Source: Alphaproteobacteria bacterium (GTDB lineage Bacteria > Pseudomonadota > Alphaproteobacteria > UBA6615). From it: a stretch of DNA of 64,000 nt. Location: contig JBDXCV010000009.1 in the NCBI GenBank assembly GCA_039980135.1, forward strand, positions 443,854 through 507,853. The letters run 5' to 3'. The position numbers and the translations under genes are program-made. Each line of letters begins with the position of its first letter. Position 1 is the first letter of the stretch. A model generated the notes under the pieces. The model saw nothing but the letters and a program-made list of their open reading frames with translations. It made no database searches and was not told the DNA's origin. Positions 27,587 through 37,458 of the stretch are shown piece by piece.

Positions 27587-27615
27587 TGGCACCCGCGCGA
27601 CCTATACAGGTGCCA
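27587..27615 (+). promoter_or_regulatory. inverted repeat ending at the uvrB start codon
   Basis: TGGCACC (27587-27593) and GGTGCCA (27609-27615) form 7-base arms around 15 bases, the last A being the first base of the uvrB ATG. In RNA this would enclose the ribosome-binding region in the loop. I see no alphaproteobacterial LexA box (GTTC-N7-GTTC) in this gap. Confidence 0.3.
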
Positions 27616-29870
27616 TGGCTGACCTCGCTGAAATTCAAGCCAAATACCTGCCGACGGTTGAGACGTTGCCGCGCCGGGTCTTCGCCGAAGACCACCCGGC
27701 GGGCAGCGGCCCGGCCGGGTTCGAGCTGATCTCCGACTACACGCCCGCCGGCGACCAGCCCCAGGCCATCGTCGATCTGGTCGACGGGCTGAACCGCGAG
27801 GAAATGGACCAGGTGCTGCTCGGGGTCACGGGCTCGGGCAAGACCTTCACCATGGCCCATGTCATCGCCGAGACGGACCGTCCGGCACTGATCCTGGCGC
27901 CGAACAAGACGCTGGCGGCGCAGCTGTTTGCGGAGATGCGCAGCTTCTTCCCGAACAACGCGGTCGAGTATTTCGTCTCCTACTACGACTATTACCAGCC
28001 GGAGGCCTATGTCGCCCGGTCGGACACCTATATCGAGAAGGAATCCTCGATCAACGAGCAGATCGACCGGATGCGCCACGCCGCCACCCGCGTCCTGTTC
28101 GAACGCCGCGACGTGGTGATCGTCGCGTCGGTGTCGTGCATCTACGGCATCGGCGACGCGGAATCCTATCTCAAGATGACCAAGGTCTATCAGGTCGGCG
28201 ACCGGGTCGACCGGACCCAAATCCTGCGCGACCTGACCGAGTTGCAATACCGGCGCAATGACGCCGCCTTCTTCCGTGGCACCCTGCGCTCCCGTGGCGA
28301 CACGGTGGAAATCTTCCCCGCCCATCTGGAGGATCGGGCCTGGCGCCTGTCCCTGTTCGGCGACGAGATCGAGAAAATCACCGAGTTCGACCCGCTGACG
28401 GGCACGACCACCGGCGAACTGGAACGGGTGACGGTGTTCGCCAATTCCCATTACATCACGCCGAAGCCGACCCTCGAGCAGGCCCGCAAGACGATCAAGA
28501 CCGAGCTCACGGCCCGGCTCGAACAGCTCCATGGTGAGGGCAAGCTGCTTGAGGCCCAGCGGCTGGAACAGCGCACGACGTTCGACCTGGAGATGATCGC
28601 GGCCACCGGCGCCTGCCCCGGGATCGAGAATTATTCCCGGCACCTGACCGGGCGCGCGCCGGGCGAGCCGCCCCCCACCCTGTTCGAGTATCTGCCGAAG
28701 GACGCGCTGCTATTCGTCGACGAATCCCACATCACCGTGCCCCAGCTGGGCGGCATGTTCCGGGGCGACCTCGCGCGCAAGGGCACCCTGGCCGATTTCG
28801 GCTTCCGCCTGCCGTCCTGCGTCGATAACCGGCCGCTCAAATTCGAGGAGTGGTTCGAGATGCGGCCCCAGACCGTGTTCGTCTCGGCCACGCCGGGCGA
28901 CTGGGAGATCAACCAGACCGGCGGCGTGTTCGCCGAGCAGGTCGTGCGGCCCACGGGCCTGACCGACCCGGTCTGCATCATCCGCCCGGTCGAGACCCAG
29001 GTGGACGATTTGATCGCCGAGTGCCGCGACGCCGCCGCCAGGGGCAACCGGGTGCTGGTCACCACCCTGACCAAGCGCATGTCGGAAGACCTGACCGAAT
29101 ACATGCACGAACAGGGGCTGCGGGTCCGCTACATGCATTCGGACATCGAGACCCTGGAGCGGATCGAAATCCTCCGCGATTTGCGCCTCGGCGCCTTCGA
29201 CATCCTGATCGGCATCAACCTGCTGCGCGAGGGGCTCGATATCCCCGAATGCGCGCTCGTCGCCATCCTCGACGCCGACAAGGAGGGCTATCTGCGCTCC
29301 AAGACCTCGCTGGTGCAGACCATCGGCCGGGCCGCGCGAAACGTCGACGGCCGGGTGATCCTGTATGCCGACGTCATGACCGACAGCCTCAAGGCCGCGC
29401 TCGACGAGACCGAACGGCGGCGGGCGAAACAGGAAGCCTATAACGCCGCGAACGGCATCACGCCGGAATCGATCCGCACCAACATCACCGACATCCTGCA
29501 ATCCGTGTTCGAGCGCGACCGGGTGACAGTCGAGATCGAGGATGACGAGACCACGCATCTGGTCGGCAAGGACCTGCAGACCCATATCGCCGAGCTTGAG
29601 CAACGCATGCAGACCGCCGCCGCGGACCTGGAATTCGAGGAGGCCGCGCGCCTGCGCGACGAGATCAAGCGCCTCGAGGCCCAGGAACTGTCCGCCATGG
29701 GCGTGGACCTGGACGGGTCGCCGTGGAAAAGCGATGACGGCGACAGCCCGGGAAAAATCCTGGCGGCCCAGCGCGCGGCCCGCACCAGGGCCAATATGAC
29801 GAAAAAACCGCAATCCGGCGGCGGCAAGGGCGGTCACAGACGAAAACGGCGGGCGCGCCGCGGACCCTGA
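27615..29870 (+). CDS. uvrB: excinuclease ABC subunit UvrB
   Basis: This 751-residue protein is UvrB, the damage-verifying helicase-like subunit of nucleotide excision repair, which loads from UvrA and recruits UvrC. The Walker A motif GVTGSGKT has its lysine at K76. The beta-hairpin [11 protein letters not shown], the helicase motifs ([22 protein letters not shown]) and the C-terminal UVR domain ([16 protein letters not shown]) are all present. A 40-residue N-terminal extension precedes the conserved FELISDY, and a basic tail rich in Gly/Arg/Lys ends the protein. The gene follows the AT-rich islet directly, 41 bases after its second gene. Confidence 0.97.
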   Translation: MADLAEIQAKYLPTVETLPRRVFAEDHPAGSGPAGFELISDYTPAGDQPQAIVDLVDGLNREEMDQVLLGVTGSGKTFTMAHVIAETDRPALILAPNKTLAAQLFAEMRSFFPNNAVEYFVSYYDYYQPEAYVARSDTYIEKESSINEQIDRMRHAATRVLFERRDVVIVASVSCIYGIGDAESYLKMTKVYQVGDRVDRTQILRDLTELQYRRNDAAFFRGTLRSRGDTVEIFPAHLEDRAWRLSLFGDEIEKITEFDPLTGTTTGELERVTVFANSHYITPKPTLEQARKTIKTELTARLEQLHGEGKLLEAQRLEQRTTFDLEMIAATGACPGIENYSRHLTGRAPGEPPPTLFEYLPKDALLFVDESHITVPQLGGMFRGDLARKGTLADFGFRLPSCVDNRPLKFEEWFEMRPQTVFVSATPGDWEINQTGGVFAEQVVRPTGLTDPVCIIRPVETQVDDLIAECRDAAARGNRVLVTTLTKRMSEDLTEYMHEQGLRVRYMHSDIETLERIEILRDLRLGAFDILIGINLLREGLDIPECALVAILDADKEGYLRSKTSLVQTIGRAARNVDGRVILYADVMTDSLKAALDETERRRAKQEAYNAANGITPESIRTNITDILQSVFERDRVTVEIEDDETTHLVGKDLQTHIAELEQRMQTAAADLEFEEAARLRDEIKRLEAQELSAMGVDLDGSPWKSDDGDSPGKILAAQRAARTRANMTKKPQSGGGKGGHRRKRRARRGP

Positions 29871-29885
29871 TCCGCGCCCTGATCG

Positions 29886-30305
29886 CTACGAAGCCGAAAT
29901 CGCCCCGATCTGCTCCATCAGCGCCAGCCGGTCGCCCAGCACCCAGACCTTCGTGATCTTTCCGCCGGCCATCGTGAACATCGCCACCCCGGCATATTCA
30001 ATGGGTCTGCCGGTCGCGGCATGGCCGAACAGCGGCCCGTCATGGGTACCGGTATAGGTCAGGCGCGCCACGGCGCGGTTGTCGGTGGCGACGATGTCGT
30101 CGATCCGGTTGTGGAAATCCGGGAACGCGTCGCGGATGGTCTGCATGTAGCCCGCGAACCCGTCATGGCCGTTCACCTGCAGGCCGATGGAGCCGCGGAA
30201 ATCGATGTCGGGATCGAGGATGTCGCGCATCGTCGCGTCATCCCAACTGTTCCACATGACATTGAAGAACGTCTCGACCAGGCGCTGGTTATCGGCGGCT
30301 GACAT
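29886..30305 (-). CDS. SnoaL-like/ketosteroid isomerase-fold protein
   Basis: This 139-residue single-domain protein has the SnoaL pattern: an N-terminal helix (NQRLVETFFNVMWNSWD), ILDPDIDFRGSIG, then DAFPDFHNRIDDIVATDNRAVARLTYTGTH and a C-terminal sheet (TKVWVLGDRLALMEQIG). Members are polyketide cyclases, isomerases or uncharacterised small-molecule enzymes. No operon context fixes a substrate; the msrA gene ends 11 bases upstream and may be co-transcribed. Confidence 0.83.
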   Translation of the reverse strand: MSAADNQRLVETFFNVMWNSWDDATMRDILDPDIDFRGSIGLQVNGHDGFAGYMQTIRDAFPDFHNRIDDIVATDNRAVARLTYTGTHDGPLFGHAATGRPIEYAGVAMFTMAGGKITKVWVLGDRLALMEQIGAISAS

Positions 30306-30316
30306 GAACGGCGCCT

Positions 30317-30829
30317 CTATTTTTTCTTCCGCTTCATGAATATGTCCGACATCCAGCTGCGGTAGTCGAGCCGTTCCTTGTATTTCTGGTGATAATCCTC
30401 GGCCTCCCAGAAGGTGGGCGCCGGCTCGATCGTGGTGACAATCGGCCCCTCATATTTCCCCGAGGCCTGTATCGCCGTCTTCGACGCGCGCGCCGCCTTC
30501 TCCTGATACGGGTCATGGGTGAAGATCGCCGAGCGATACTGGCTGCCCACGTCATGGCCCTGCCTGTCCAGCTGGGTCGGGTCGTGAATCTCCCAGAAAA
30601 TATCGAGCAGGGTCTCGTAGGTCACGACCGTGGGATCGAATTCCAGATGCACGACTTCGGCATGGCCGGTGTTCGTGTGGCAAACCTCTTCATAGGTCGG
30701 GTTCTTCTTGGTACCGCCGGTATAGCCGACCCAGCTGTGGTTCACGCCCTCGACCTGATCGAAGATATGTTGGGGTTCCCAGAAGCAGCCGGCGCCGAAC
30801 GTCGCGAGCGCTACATATCGTCTGTTCAT
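30317..30829 (-). CDS. msrA: peptide-methionine (S)-S-oxide reductase
   Basis: This 170-residue enzyme repairs methionine-S-sulfoxide in proteins. The catalytic GCFW motif has C15, and the conserved blocks [29 protein letters not shown] and [11 protein letters not shown] follow. The usual extra resolving cysteines near the C-terminus are absent, so recycling may rely directly on thioredoxin. It is followed on the same strand by the SnoaL-like gene. Confidence 0.95.
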   Translation of the reverse strand: MNRRYVALATFGAGCFWEPQHIFDQVEGVNHSWVGYTGGTKKNPTYEEVCHTNTGHAEVVHLEFDPTVVTYETLLDIFWEIHDPTQLDRQGHDVGSQYRSAIFTHDPYQEKAARASKTAIQASGKYEGPIVTTIEPAPTFWEAEDYHQKYKERLDYRSWMSDIFMKRKKK

Positions 30830-30855
30830 GCCGCGGCTCCTCCTGCCCGAACGAC

Positions 30856-31701
30856 CTAGGTGTTAGCCGGCGGTTCCGCCAGGATCGCCACCCGGCCGCC
30901 GCTCATCAATTCGATCCCGGCACCCTTCAACGCCGCATAGGCCGCGCGGTTCACCTCGAAGCGGGTACGAAAATAGCGCGAACTGGGCACCCAGTAGCGC
31001 AGGCCGAGAATGATGCCACCATAGCTGAAATCATGAATGCCGACCTGCGGGTCGCTGCCCTCGGCCATGTCGGGATAGTCCGCCAGCGCCCTTGCGATGG
31101 CCTCGATGGCAAGTTCGGGGTCGCTGTCGGCGGCGATCACGATCTGGGATTCGACGATCCGGTGGGCCGCGGAATTGACCAGAATCTCACCGACGACCTT
31201 GCGGTTCGGGATGGTGATCTTCTCCTGGTCCTCGCCGACCAGCGTGGTCATCGACAGACTGACCTCGTCGACCACACCGCTCACGTCCTGCACCATGATC
31301 GTGTCGCCGACCGTGAAGGGCCGGGTCAGGATGATCACCAGCCCCGCGCCGTAATTCGACACCGGCCCCTGGATGGCGAAGGAGAGACCCAAAGCGGCGG
31401 CACCGCCGAGGGCGACGAGGGGCGCGATGTCGATGCCGAAGTTGCTCAAGGTGATGATGACCACGATGGCGACCAGCAGGATCTTCACCGCGTTCCCGGC
31501 GAAACGCGACAGGGTGACATCCAGGTCCTTGCGCGCGCAGACGGCGGTGATCCGCCGGCCGACGAAGCCCGCGAATTTGAGCCCGATGAAAAGAATGACC
31601 AGGGCGCCGATGATCTGCAGCCCGTAGGCGATCGCGAACTCCGCGGCGATCTCGATGATCGCGCTCACATGCTCGAGCTGGGTTTCGACTGTTTCTTCCA
31701 T
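30856..31701 (-). CDS. small-conductance mechanosensitive channel, MscS family
   Basis: This 281-residue channel protein has three N-terminal helices. The pore helix is the Ala/Gly-rich [20 protein letters not shown], followed by the beta domain start [13 protein letters not shown]. The C-terminal alpha/beta vestibule is present ([17 protein letters not shown]). MscS opens under membrane tension during hypo-osmotic shock and releases solutes. Length is that of the minimal E. coli-type channel. It is transcribed alone, away from the divergent cation exchanger gene. Confidence 0.92.
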   Translation of the reverse strand: MEETVETQLEHVSAIIEIAAEFAIAYGLQIIGALVILFIGLKFAGFVGRRITAVCARKDLDVTLSRFAGNAVKILLVAIVVIITLSNFGIDIAPLVALGGAAALGLSFAIQGPVSNYGAGLVIILTRPFTVGDTIMVQDVSGVVDEVSLSMTTLVGEDQEKITIPNRKVVGEILVNSAAHRIVESQIVIAADSDPELAIEAIARALADYPDMAEGSDPQVGIHDFSYGGIILGLRYWVPSSRYFRTRFEVNRAAYAALKGAGIELMSGGRVAILAEPPANT

Positions 31702-31946
31702 GCTGCTTTCCTCTTGGCCCGGCCCCGGGCGCCGGTTCGCGTTCGATTTGATCCGAACCTATCGCCAAACAGCCGGCCATTCCAACTCTAGAACGCCCTC
31801 CACCCGGCGACGGCCCGGGCAAATAAGCGTGACCGGCTCACCACAAACTTCTTGAAACCTGCGCGATGGATCGCGATGTACGGACCTAGCGAAACGCTGG
31901 CGATTCCGCCGGGCGCGATCGGGGCCCGCATCCCGGGAGATCAGAG

Positions 31947-32918
31947 ATCAGTTACACCGGCTTTCTTCTGGCAACGATCGGGTTGGCGCTGCTGCTGTTT
32001 TCCGCGGATTTCATGGTCCGTGGTGCGGTCGGGCTGGCGCGGCGCATCGGCATGTCACCCCTGATCATCGGCCTGTCCGTCATCGCCATCGGCACGTCGG
32101 CGCCCGAACTCGTCACGACCCTGACCGCGACCCTCGAGGGCGCGCCGGATCTGGCGCTCGGCAACGTGGTCGGCAGCAACCTGGCGAACATGTTGCTGAT
32201 CCTCGGGGTCGCCGCATTGCTGAAACCGATTGCCTGCGCGCCGCGCGTGATCGCGCGCGACGGCTCTATGGTTCTCGCGGCGACGGCGTTGTTCGTGGCC
32301 ATCGCGATGACCGGCGCCTTCGTCTTCTGGCAGGGCCTCATCCTGCTCGCCGGCCTGTTCACCTATTTGTATCTCACCTACCGGGCGGAGAATACCAATG
32401 CCGACGCCGGCCTCCACGGAAACGAGGCAAACGACGTATCGGGCGTGCCCGAACGGGTGATGGTCGGCATGATCTACCTGCTCGGGGGCCTTGCCGGCAC
32501 GATCATCGGCGCCAAGCTGCTGGTCGATGGCGGCGTCAGCGTTGCGGAATCCCTCGGTGTCTCGAAGACCGTTATCGGCCTGACCCTGGTCGCGATCGGC
32601 ACCAGCTTGCCGGAGCTCGCCATCGTGATCGTCGCCAGCATGCGCGGGCACAGCGACGTGGCGTTGGGCAATGTGCTGGGCAGCAACATTTTCAACCTGC
32701 TGGGCATCACCGGCGCCGTCGCACTGGTCGCGCCCCTGCCCGTGCCGGACATCCTGCTGTCCTTCGATCTCTGGGTGCTGCTGGGCGTCACCGCCCTGCT
32801 GTTGCCGATGATGCTGAGCAAGGGTGGCCTGAGCCGCGCCGAGGGCGGGGTGCTGGTGTTCCTCTACGTGGTCTATCTGGCATTCCAGTTCGACAGCATC
32901 CGGGCCATGATCGGCTGA
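31947..32918 (+). CDS. calcium/sodium (CaCA) exchanger family protein, YrbG-like; unusual start
   Basis: This protein of about 323 residues has the two alpha-repeats of CaCA exchangers, IAIGTSAPELVTTL with ALGNVVGSNLANML, and VAIGTSLPELAIVI with ALGNVLGSNIFNLL. It would export Ca2+ or another divalent ion against Na+ or H+ at the inner membrane. The family N-terminus (SYTGFLLATIGLALLLFSAD) is encoded upstream of the first standard start, TTG 31983. No ATG, GTG or TTG lies before it in frame. An ATC at 31947 sits 6 bases after GGGAGA, exactly where a start is expected, so I place the start there; a G-to-C change or error in an ATG is possible. Confidence 0.8.
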   Translation: MSYTGFLLATIGLALLLFSADFMVRGAVGLARRIGMSPLIIGLSVIAIGTSAPELVTTLTATLEGAPDLALGNVVGSNLANMLLILGVAALLKPIACAPRVIARDGSMVLAATALFVAIAMTGAFVFWQGLILLAGLFTYLYLTYRAENTNADAGLHGNEANDVSGVPERVMVGMIYLLGGLAGTIIGAKLLVDGGVSVAESLGVSKTVIGLTLVAIGTSLPELAIVIVASMRGHSDVALGNVLGSNIFNLLGITGAVALVAPLPVPDILLSFDLWVLLGVTALLLPMMLSKGGLSRAEGGVLVFLYVVYLAFQFDSIRAMIG

Positions 32919-32997
32919 CTTCACCCGGGTCCGGCACATGCCGGCAGATGCGTGTAACTTGTGGTCCGGGCCGCCCGACGGGTATTTAGCTGGATCA

Positions 32998-35028
32998 ATG
33001 ACAGAGCAAGCCGAACCCAGTGAGACGGAGACCACGGAAACCGCTGGCGATGCGTCGCCGCGCGGCGTCGAGGTCATCCGTGAGAAGCTGACCACCCTGC
33101 CCCACGGCCCCGGCGTCTACCGGATGCTGAATGCGGCAGGGGATGCGCTGTATGTGGGCAAGGCCCGGAGCCTGCGCCGGCGCGTTACCAACTACACCCA
33201 GATCTCCCGCCTGCCCTACCGCCTGCAGCGCATGGTGGCGGAGACGGTCGAACTCGAGGTGGTCACGACCCACACCGAGGCCGAGGCGCTGCTGCTCGAA
33301 TCCAACATGATCAAGCGGCTCACGCCCCGCTACAACGTGCTGCTGCGCGACGACAAGAGCTTCCCCTACATCCTGATAACCCGCCATGTGGACCGGCAGA
33401 CCACCAAGACCGGGGCGGACCCCGATGCCCGCAAGGCGCGCGAAACCCTGAAGGCCCGCCGCCAGAGCCGGTCCGGCGCCGACCCCGCCGACTGGCCGGG
33501 GGTCATCAAGTATCGCGGCGCGCGGACCCTGCCGGGTGAGTATTTCGGCCCCTTCGCGTCGGCGGGCTCGGTGAACCGGACACTCAACGCGCTCGAGCGC
33601 GCCTTCCTGCTGCGCAGTTGTTCCGATGCCGTCTTCTCCGGTCGCACCCGGCCCTGCCTGAAGTACCAGCTCAAGCGCTGTGCGGCACCCTGTGTCGGCC
33701 AGGTCAGCGCGGACGATTACACGACCCTGGTCGACCAGGCGCGCAACTTCCTGACCGGACGCTCGCGCGAGGTGCAGGACGAGCTGGTGGCCGCGATGCA
33801 GGACGCCTCCGAGCGGACCGAATTCGAGGCGGCCGCGCGCTTCCGCGACCGGGTCCGCGCCATGACCCAGATCCAGTCCAACCAGGACATCAACATCGAG
33901 AATCTGGACATTCGCGACGCCGACATCGTCGCCGCCGAGCAGGATGGCGGACGCACCTGCATCCAGGTCTTCTTCTTCCGGGCCGGTCGCAACTACGGCA
34001 ACCGGGCCTACTTCCCGCGCCACGACAAATCGGTGCCGCTGGAAGATGTGCTCGGCGCGTTCCTGGGACAATTCTACGAGAACAAACCGGCCCCGGCGGC
34101 CATTTTCCTGAGCCACAAGCCCTCGGAAATCGAGCTGATCGCCGAGGCGCTGGGCGTACGCGCCGAACGCAAGGTGTCGATCACGGTTCCCCAGCGTGGC
34201 GCCAAGCGCAAGCTGGTCGATCATGCCCGAACCAACGCCCGCGACGCCCTCAACCGCCGGCTCGCCGAATCCGCCACCAATCGCGATCTGCTGGCAGGGG
34301 TCGCGGAACTGTTCGGTCTCGACGCGCCGCCGGGGCGGATCGAGGTGTATGACAACTCCCATATCCGCGGTGCCCATGCGACGGGCGCGATGATCGTCGC
34401 CGGACCCGAGGGCTTCATGAAGGCGAATTATCGCCGTTTCAACATCAAGGGCGCGGCAACGGCAGACTCGGACGGCTACAGCCCGGGCGACGATTACGCG
34501 ATGATGCGCGAGGTCCTGCACCGGCGTTTCTCCCGGGCGCTGAAGGAAGACCCGGAACGCAGCCGCGGGCAATGGCCGGATCTGATCCTGATCGACGGCG
34601 GCAAGGGACAGCTCACCGCGACCCTCGAGGCGCTGCAGGAACTCGGCATCGACGATGTGCCGACCGTGGCCATCGCCAAGGGGCCGGACCGGGATGCCGG
34701 GCGCGAGCAATTTTTCGTCGCCGACGGCGACCCGGACGGGTTCCAGCTGCCCCATGACGATCCGGTCCTGTATTACCTGCAGCGTTTGCGCGACGAATCC
34801 CATCGCTTCGTGATCGGCGCCCACCGCCAGAAACGCTCGAAGGCGATATCCCGGAACCCGCTCGACGAGGTGCCGGGCATCGGCGCGAAGCGCAAGCGTG
34901 CGCTGCTCAATCATTTCGGATCGGCGCGCGCCGTGGCCCGCGCGGGCCTGCAGGACCTGGAGCGGGTCGACGGCATCAGCGACACGGTCGCGCGGCGCAT
35001 CTATGATTTCTTTCACACCAACGAATAG
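32998..35028 (+). CDS. uvrC: excinuclease ABC subunit UvrC
   Basis: This 676-residue UvrC makes both incisions in nucleotide excision repair. The N-terminal GIY-YIG domain is seen in PGVYRMLNAAGDALYVGKA, the UVR motif in FEAAARFRDRVRAM, the RNase H-like C-terminal nuclease in IEVYDNSHIRGAHATGAM and LILIDGGKGQL, and the tandem HhH at the end (VPGIGAKRKRALLNHFGSA). A 60-residue charged insertion follows the GIY-YIG region (residues about 125-165), as in related alphaproteobacteria. I chose the ATG at 32998. It leads the run to pgsA and the molybdopterin genes. Confidence 0.96.
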   Translation: MTEQAEPSETETTETAGDASPRGVEVIREKLTTLPHGPGVYRMLNAAGDALYVGKARSLRRRVTNYTQISRLPYRLQRMVAETVELEVVTTHTEAEALLLESNMIKRLTPRYNVLLRDDKSFPYILITRHVDRQTTKTGADPDARKARETLKARRQSRSGADPADWPGVIKYRGARTLPGEYFGPFASAGSVNRTLNALERAFLLRSCSDAVFSGRTRPCLKYQLKRCAAPCVGQVSADDYTTLVDQARNFLTGRSREVQDELVAAMQDASERTEFEAAARFRDRVRAMTQIQSNQDINIENLDIRDADIVAAEQDGGRTCIQVFFFRAGRNYGNRAYFPRHDKSVPLEDVLGAFLGQFYENKPAPAAIFLSHKPSEIELIAEALGVRAERKVSITVPQRGAKRKLVDHARTNARDALNRRLAESATNRDLLAGVAELFGLDAPPGRIEVYDNSHIRGAHATGAMIVAGPEGFMKANYRRFNIKGAATADSDGYSPGDDYAMMREVLHRRFSRALKEDPERSRGQWPDLILIDGGKGQLTATLEALQELGIDDVPTVAIAKGPDRDAGREQFFVADGDPDGFQLPHDDPVLYYLQRLRDESHRFVIGAHRQKRSKAISRNPLDEVPGIGAKRKRALLNHFGSARAVARAGLQDLERVDGISDTVARRIYDFFHTNE

Positions 35029-35061
35029 CGCCCCGAGGCGACGCGGCGCGGACACTCGACC

Positions 35062-35619
35062 ATGACCATTCCGAATATCCTGACCCTGTCTCGCGTCGCG
35101 CTGATCCCCGTGCTCATCGCGATGCTGTTCGCCGACGACCCGGCGCTGCGCTTGTGGAGTTTCGGCTTGTTCGTTGTGCTCGCCGTGACCGACTATCTCG
35201 ACGGCTATCTCGCGCGTGTGCTCGATCAGGCCAGCGCCCTTGGCGCCCTGATGGACCCGATCGCCGACAAGGTGCTGGTCGCCGCACTCATCGTGGGGCT
35301 GGTCGCGCGGGGCGATATCGCCGGCTGGGACGTGGCGGGCGCGATTCTGATTCTCTGCCGGGAGTTCCTGGTGTCCGGGTTGCGCGAATTCCTGGCCCAG
35401 CGTGACCTGCCCTTGCCCGTCACAAAACTCGCCAAATGGAAGACCACGGCCCAGCTCGTGGCCCTGGCGCTTCTGATCCTGGCGCCGCTCGCCGAACCCG
35501 GCCAGCTGCTTGCGATCTCCGCGCTCTGGTGGGTCGCGACGGCGCTGACCCTGCTCACCGGCTTCGACTATACCCGCTCGGCCGTCCGGCATCTCAAACC
35601 CGCCGCGGGAGACATGTGA
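35062..35619 (+). CDS. pgsA: CDP-diacylglycerol-glycerol-3-phosphate 3-phosphatidyltransferase
   Basis: This 185-residue membrane enzyme makes phosphatidylglycerolphosphate from CDP-diacylglycerol and glycerol-3-phosphate. The CDP-alcohol phosphatidyltransferase motif is complete: DYLDGYLAR, G in SALGALMDP and the last D in PIADK. Several hydrophobic helices follow. Its stop codon overlaps the start of mobB by one base (TGATG), so the genes form a coupled operon with uvrC upstream. Confidence 0.95.
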   Translation: MTIPNILTLSRVALIPVLIAMLFADDPALRLWSFGLFVVLAVTDYLDGYLARVLDQASALGALMDPIADKVLVAALIVGLVARGDIAGWDVAGAILILCREFLVSGLREFLAQRDLPLPVTKLAKWKTTAQLVALALLILAPLAEPGQLLAISALWWVATALTLLTGFDYTRSAVRHLKPAAGDM

Positions 35620-36164
35620 TGCGGATCGCCGGAATCGTCGGCTGGCATGACAGCGGCAAGACCACATTGGTGGTCCAGCTGGTCGCCGAACTCACCACGC
35701 GCGGCTATCGCGTCTCGACCGTCAAGCATGCCCATCATGTCTTCGACGTGGACACGCCGGGCAAGGACAGCTGGAAACACCGGGAGTCCGGCGCCACCGA
35801 GGTCATGGTCGGGTCTTCCACCCGCTGGGCGCTGATGCACGAATTGCGCGGCGACGACGAACCCTCGACCCGCGAACTCGTCGCGCGGATGAGCCCGGTG
35901 GATCTGGTGCTGGTCGAGGGATTCAAGCATGAGGATCACGAGAAGATCGAGGTCTACCGGAAAGGTCTCAACGACCCGCCGAACGCCCTGCGCGACCCGA
36001 CGATCATCGCGCTGGCCGACGACGGTACGACAACGGACCTGCCGGACAGGGTCCGGCGCCTCGACGCCGGCGATCCTGTCGCCGTGGCCGACTTCATTGA
36101 GCGTCACTGGGGCCTGACCCGCCCCGGCAAGGACGCCACCAACTCCAGCGCCGGAGCCGCGTGA
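35619..36164 (+). CDS. mobB: molybdopterin-guanine dinucleotide biosynthesis protein B
   Basis: This 181-residue GTP-binding protein has the P-loop GWHDSGKTT close to the N-terminus, followed by VSTVKHAHHVFDVDTPGKDSW and LVEGFKHEDHEKIEVYR, all typical of MobB. It binds GTP and assists MobA in attaching GMP to molybdopterin. The start overlaps the pgsA stop by one base and moeA begins 4 bases after its stop, so it is part of one transcript devoted to molybdenum cofactor assembly. Confidence 0.93.
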   Translation: MRIAGIVGWHDSGKTTLVVQLVAELTTRGYRVSTVKHAHHVFDVDTPGKDSWKHRESGATEVMVGSSTRWALMHELRGDDEPSTRELVARMSPVDLVLVEGFKHEDHEKIEVYRKGLNDPPNALRDPTIIALADDGTTTDLPDRVRRLDAGDPVAVADFIERHWGLTRPGKDATNSSAGAA

Positions 36165-36168
36165 GCCC

Positions 36169-37458
36169 ATGGCGCAACTCTCCGACGATTGCTTCGAGAC
36201 AGACGGCGGCCTGATCGCCGCCGAGGCGGCCCTGGCGCTGCTGGAAGCGCGGCTCGCAACCATCGTCGGTTCCGAACAGACCCCCCTCAACGACGCGGTC
36301 GGACGCATCCTGGCGGAAGACATCGTGTCGGACCGCGCCGTGCCGCCCCACGACAATTCGGCCGTCGACGGATATGCCGTGTATTTCGACGACCTCGACC
36401 CCGACGGCGACACCGGTCTGCCCGTCGCGGGCCGTGTGACGGCGGGACATCCGCTGGACGGGCCCGCGTCACGCGGTACCGCCGTGCGGATCTTCACCGG
36501 TGCGCCGGTACCGGACGGCGAGACAGGACCCGACGGGGGTCCGGACACCGTGCTGATGCAGGAGGATTGCCGCGAAGAGGAGCGCGACGGTCAGGCCGTG
36601 GTCGTGATTCCTGCCGGGATATCGCGCGGCGCGAACCGTCGCGAGCGCGGCGAGGATGTCGCCCCAGGTCAGGTCATCTTGCGCGCAGGCCGGCGGTTGC
36701 GGCCCCAGGATATCGGGCTCGCCGCATCGATCGGTCGCGCGGATCTGCCCGTCTTTGCAAAGCTCCTCGTCGGCGTATTGTCGACCGGCGACGAGGTCTT
36801 CGAGCCGGGCGCCGACGCCCCGGCTGGCGGAATCTACGACGCCAACCGCCATGCGCTCATGGCTGTCCTGTCGGATATGGGTTGCAACGTGCGCGACTAC
36901 GGGATCATCCCCGACGATGCGCGCCGCATTGAAGACACGCTCCGGACCGCCGCCGCGGAGTGCGACGCCATCATATCTTCGGCCGGCATGTCCGTGGGCG
37001 ACGAAGACCATCTCGCGGCCAGCATCGAACGGCTGGGCGCGCTGCATTTCTGGAAGGTCGCGATCAAACCCGGCCGCCCGATCGCGTTCGGACAGATCGG
37101 CGACACGCCCTTCATCGGCCTGCCGGGCAACCCGGCCGCGATGATGGTGACCTTCCTGCGCCTGGCGCGCCCGGCGCTGCTGCGGCTTGGCGGGGCGACG
37201 GAATTGTCGCCGCGCCTGTACCAGGTCCGCGCCGGTTTCAAGCACACCAAGAAGGAAAGACGGCGCGAATATGTGCGCGCCAGGCTGGAGACCGGGGACG
37301 ACGGCGTGCTGGTGGCGCGAAAACACCCGCGCAGCGGCGCGGGTGTGCTGACGTCGATGGTGGAATCCGAGGGGCTGGTTGAATTGCCCGAAGACATGAC
37401 CCAACTCACGCCGGGAACGATGGTATCCTTCCTTCCCTTCACGGAAGTGGCGCGATGA
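36169..37458 (+). CDS. moeA: molybdopterin molybdenumtransferase
   Basis: This 429-residue MoeA inserts molybdate into adenylated molybdopterin. The recognisable segments are PPHDNSAVDGYAV, RIFTGAPVPDG, LSTGDEVFEPG, GGIYDANRHAL, SSAGMSVGDEDH, KPGRPIAFGQIG and GLPGNPAAMMV, covering domains I to IV. It overlaps moaD by 4 bases (ATGA), indicating translational coupling in the operon mobB-moeA-moaD-moaE. Confidence 0.96.
   Translation: MAQLSDDCFETDGGLIAAEAALALLEARLATIVGSEQTPLNDAVGRILAEDIVSDRAVPPHDNSAVDGYAVYFDDLDPDGDTGLPVAGRVTAGHPLDGPASRGTAVRIFTGAPVPDGETGPDGGPDTVLMQEDCREEERDGQAVVVIPAGISRGANRRERGEDVAPGQVILRAGRRLRPQDIGLAASIGRADLPVFAKLLVGVLSTGDEVFEPGADAPAGGIYDANRHALMAVLSDMGCNVRDYGIIPDDARRIEDTLRTAAAECDAIISSAGMSVGDEDHLAASIERLGALHFWKVAIKPGRPIAFGQIGDTPFIGLPGNPAAMMVTFLRLARPALLRLGGATELSPRLYQVRAGFKHTKKERRREYVRARLETGDDGVLVARKHPRSGAGVLTSMVESEGLVELPEDMTQLTPGTMVSFLPFTEVAR

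Noticed and set aside
29859-29876. CGCGGA/TCCGCG hairpin at the end of uvrB as a terminator
   Set aside because: It overlaps the stop codon, is only 6 bp and has no T-run on either strand.
32995-35667. An 890-codon open frame antisense to uvrC and pgsA
   Set aside because: It mirrors the codon structure of clear genes on the other strand in GC-rich DNA, has an Arg/Asp/Val-rich composition and no recognisable domain.
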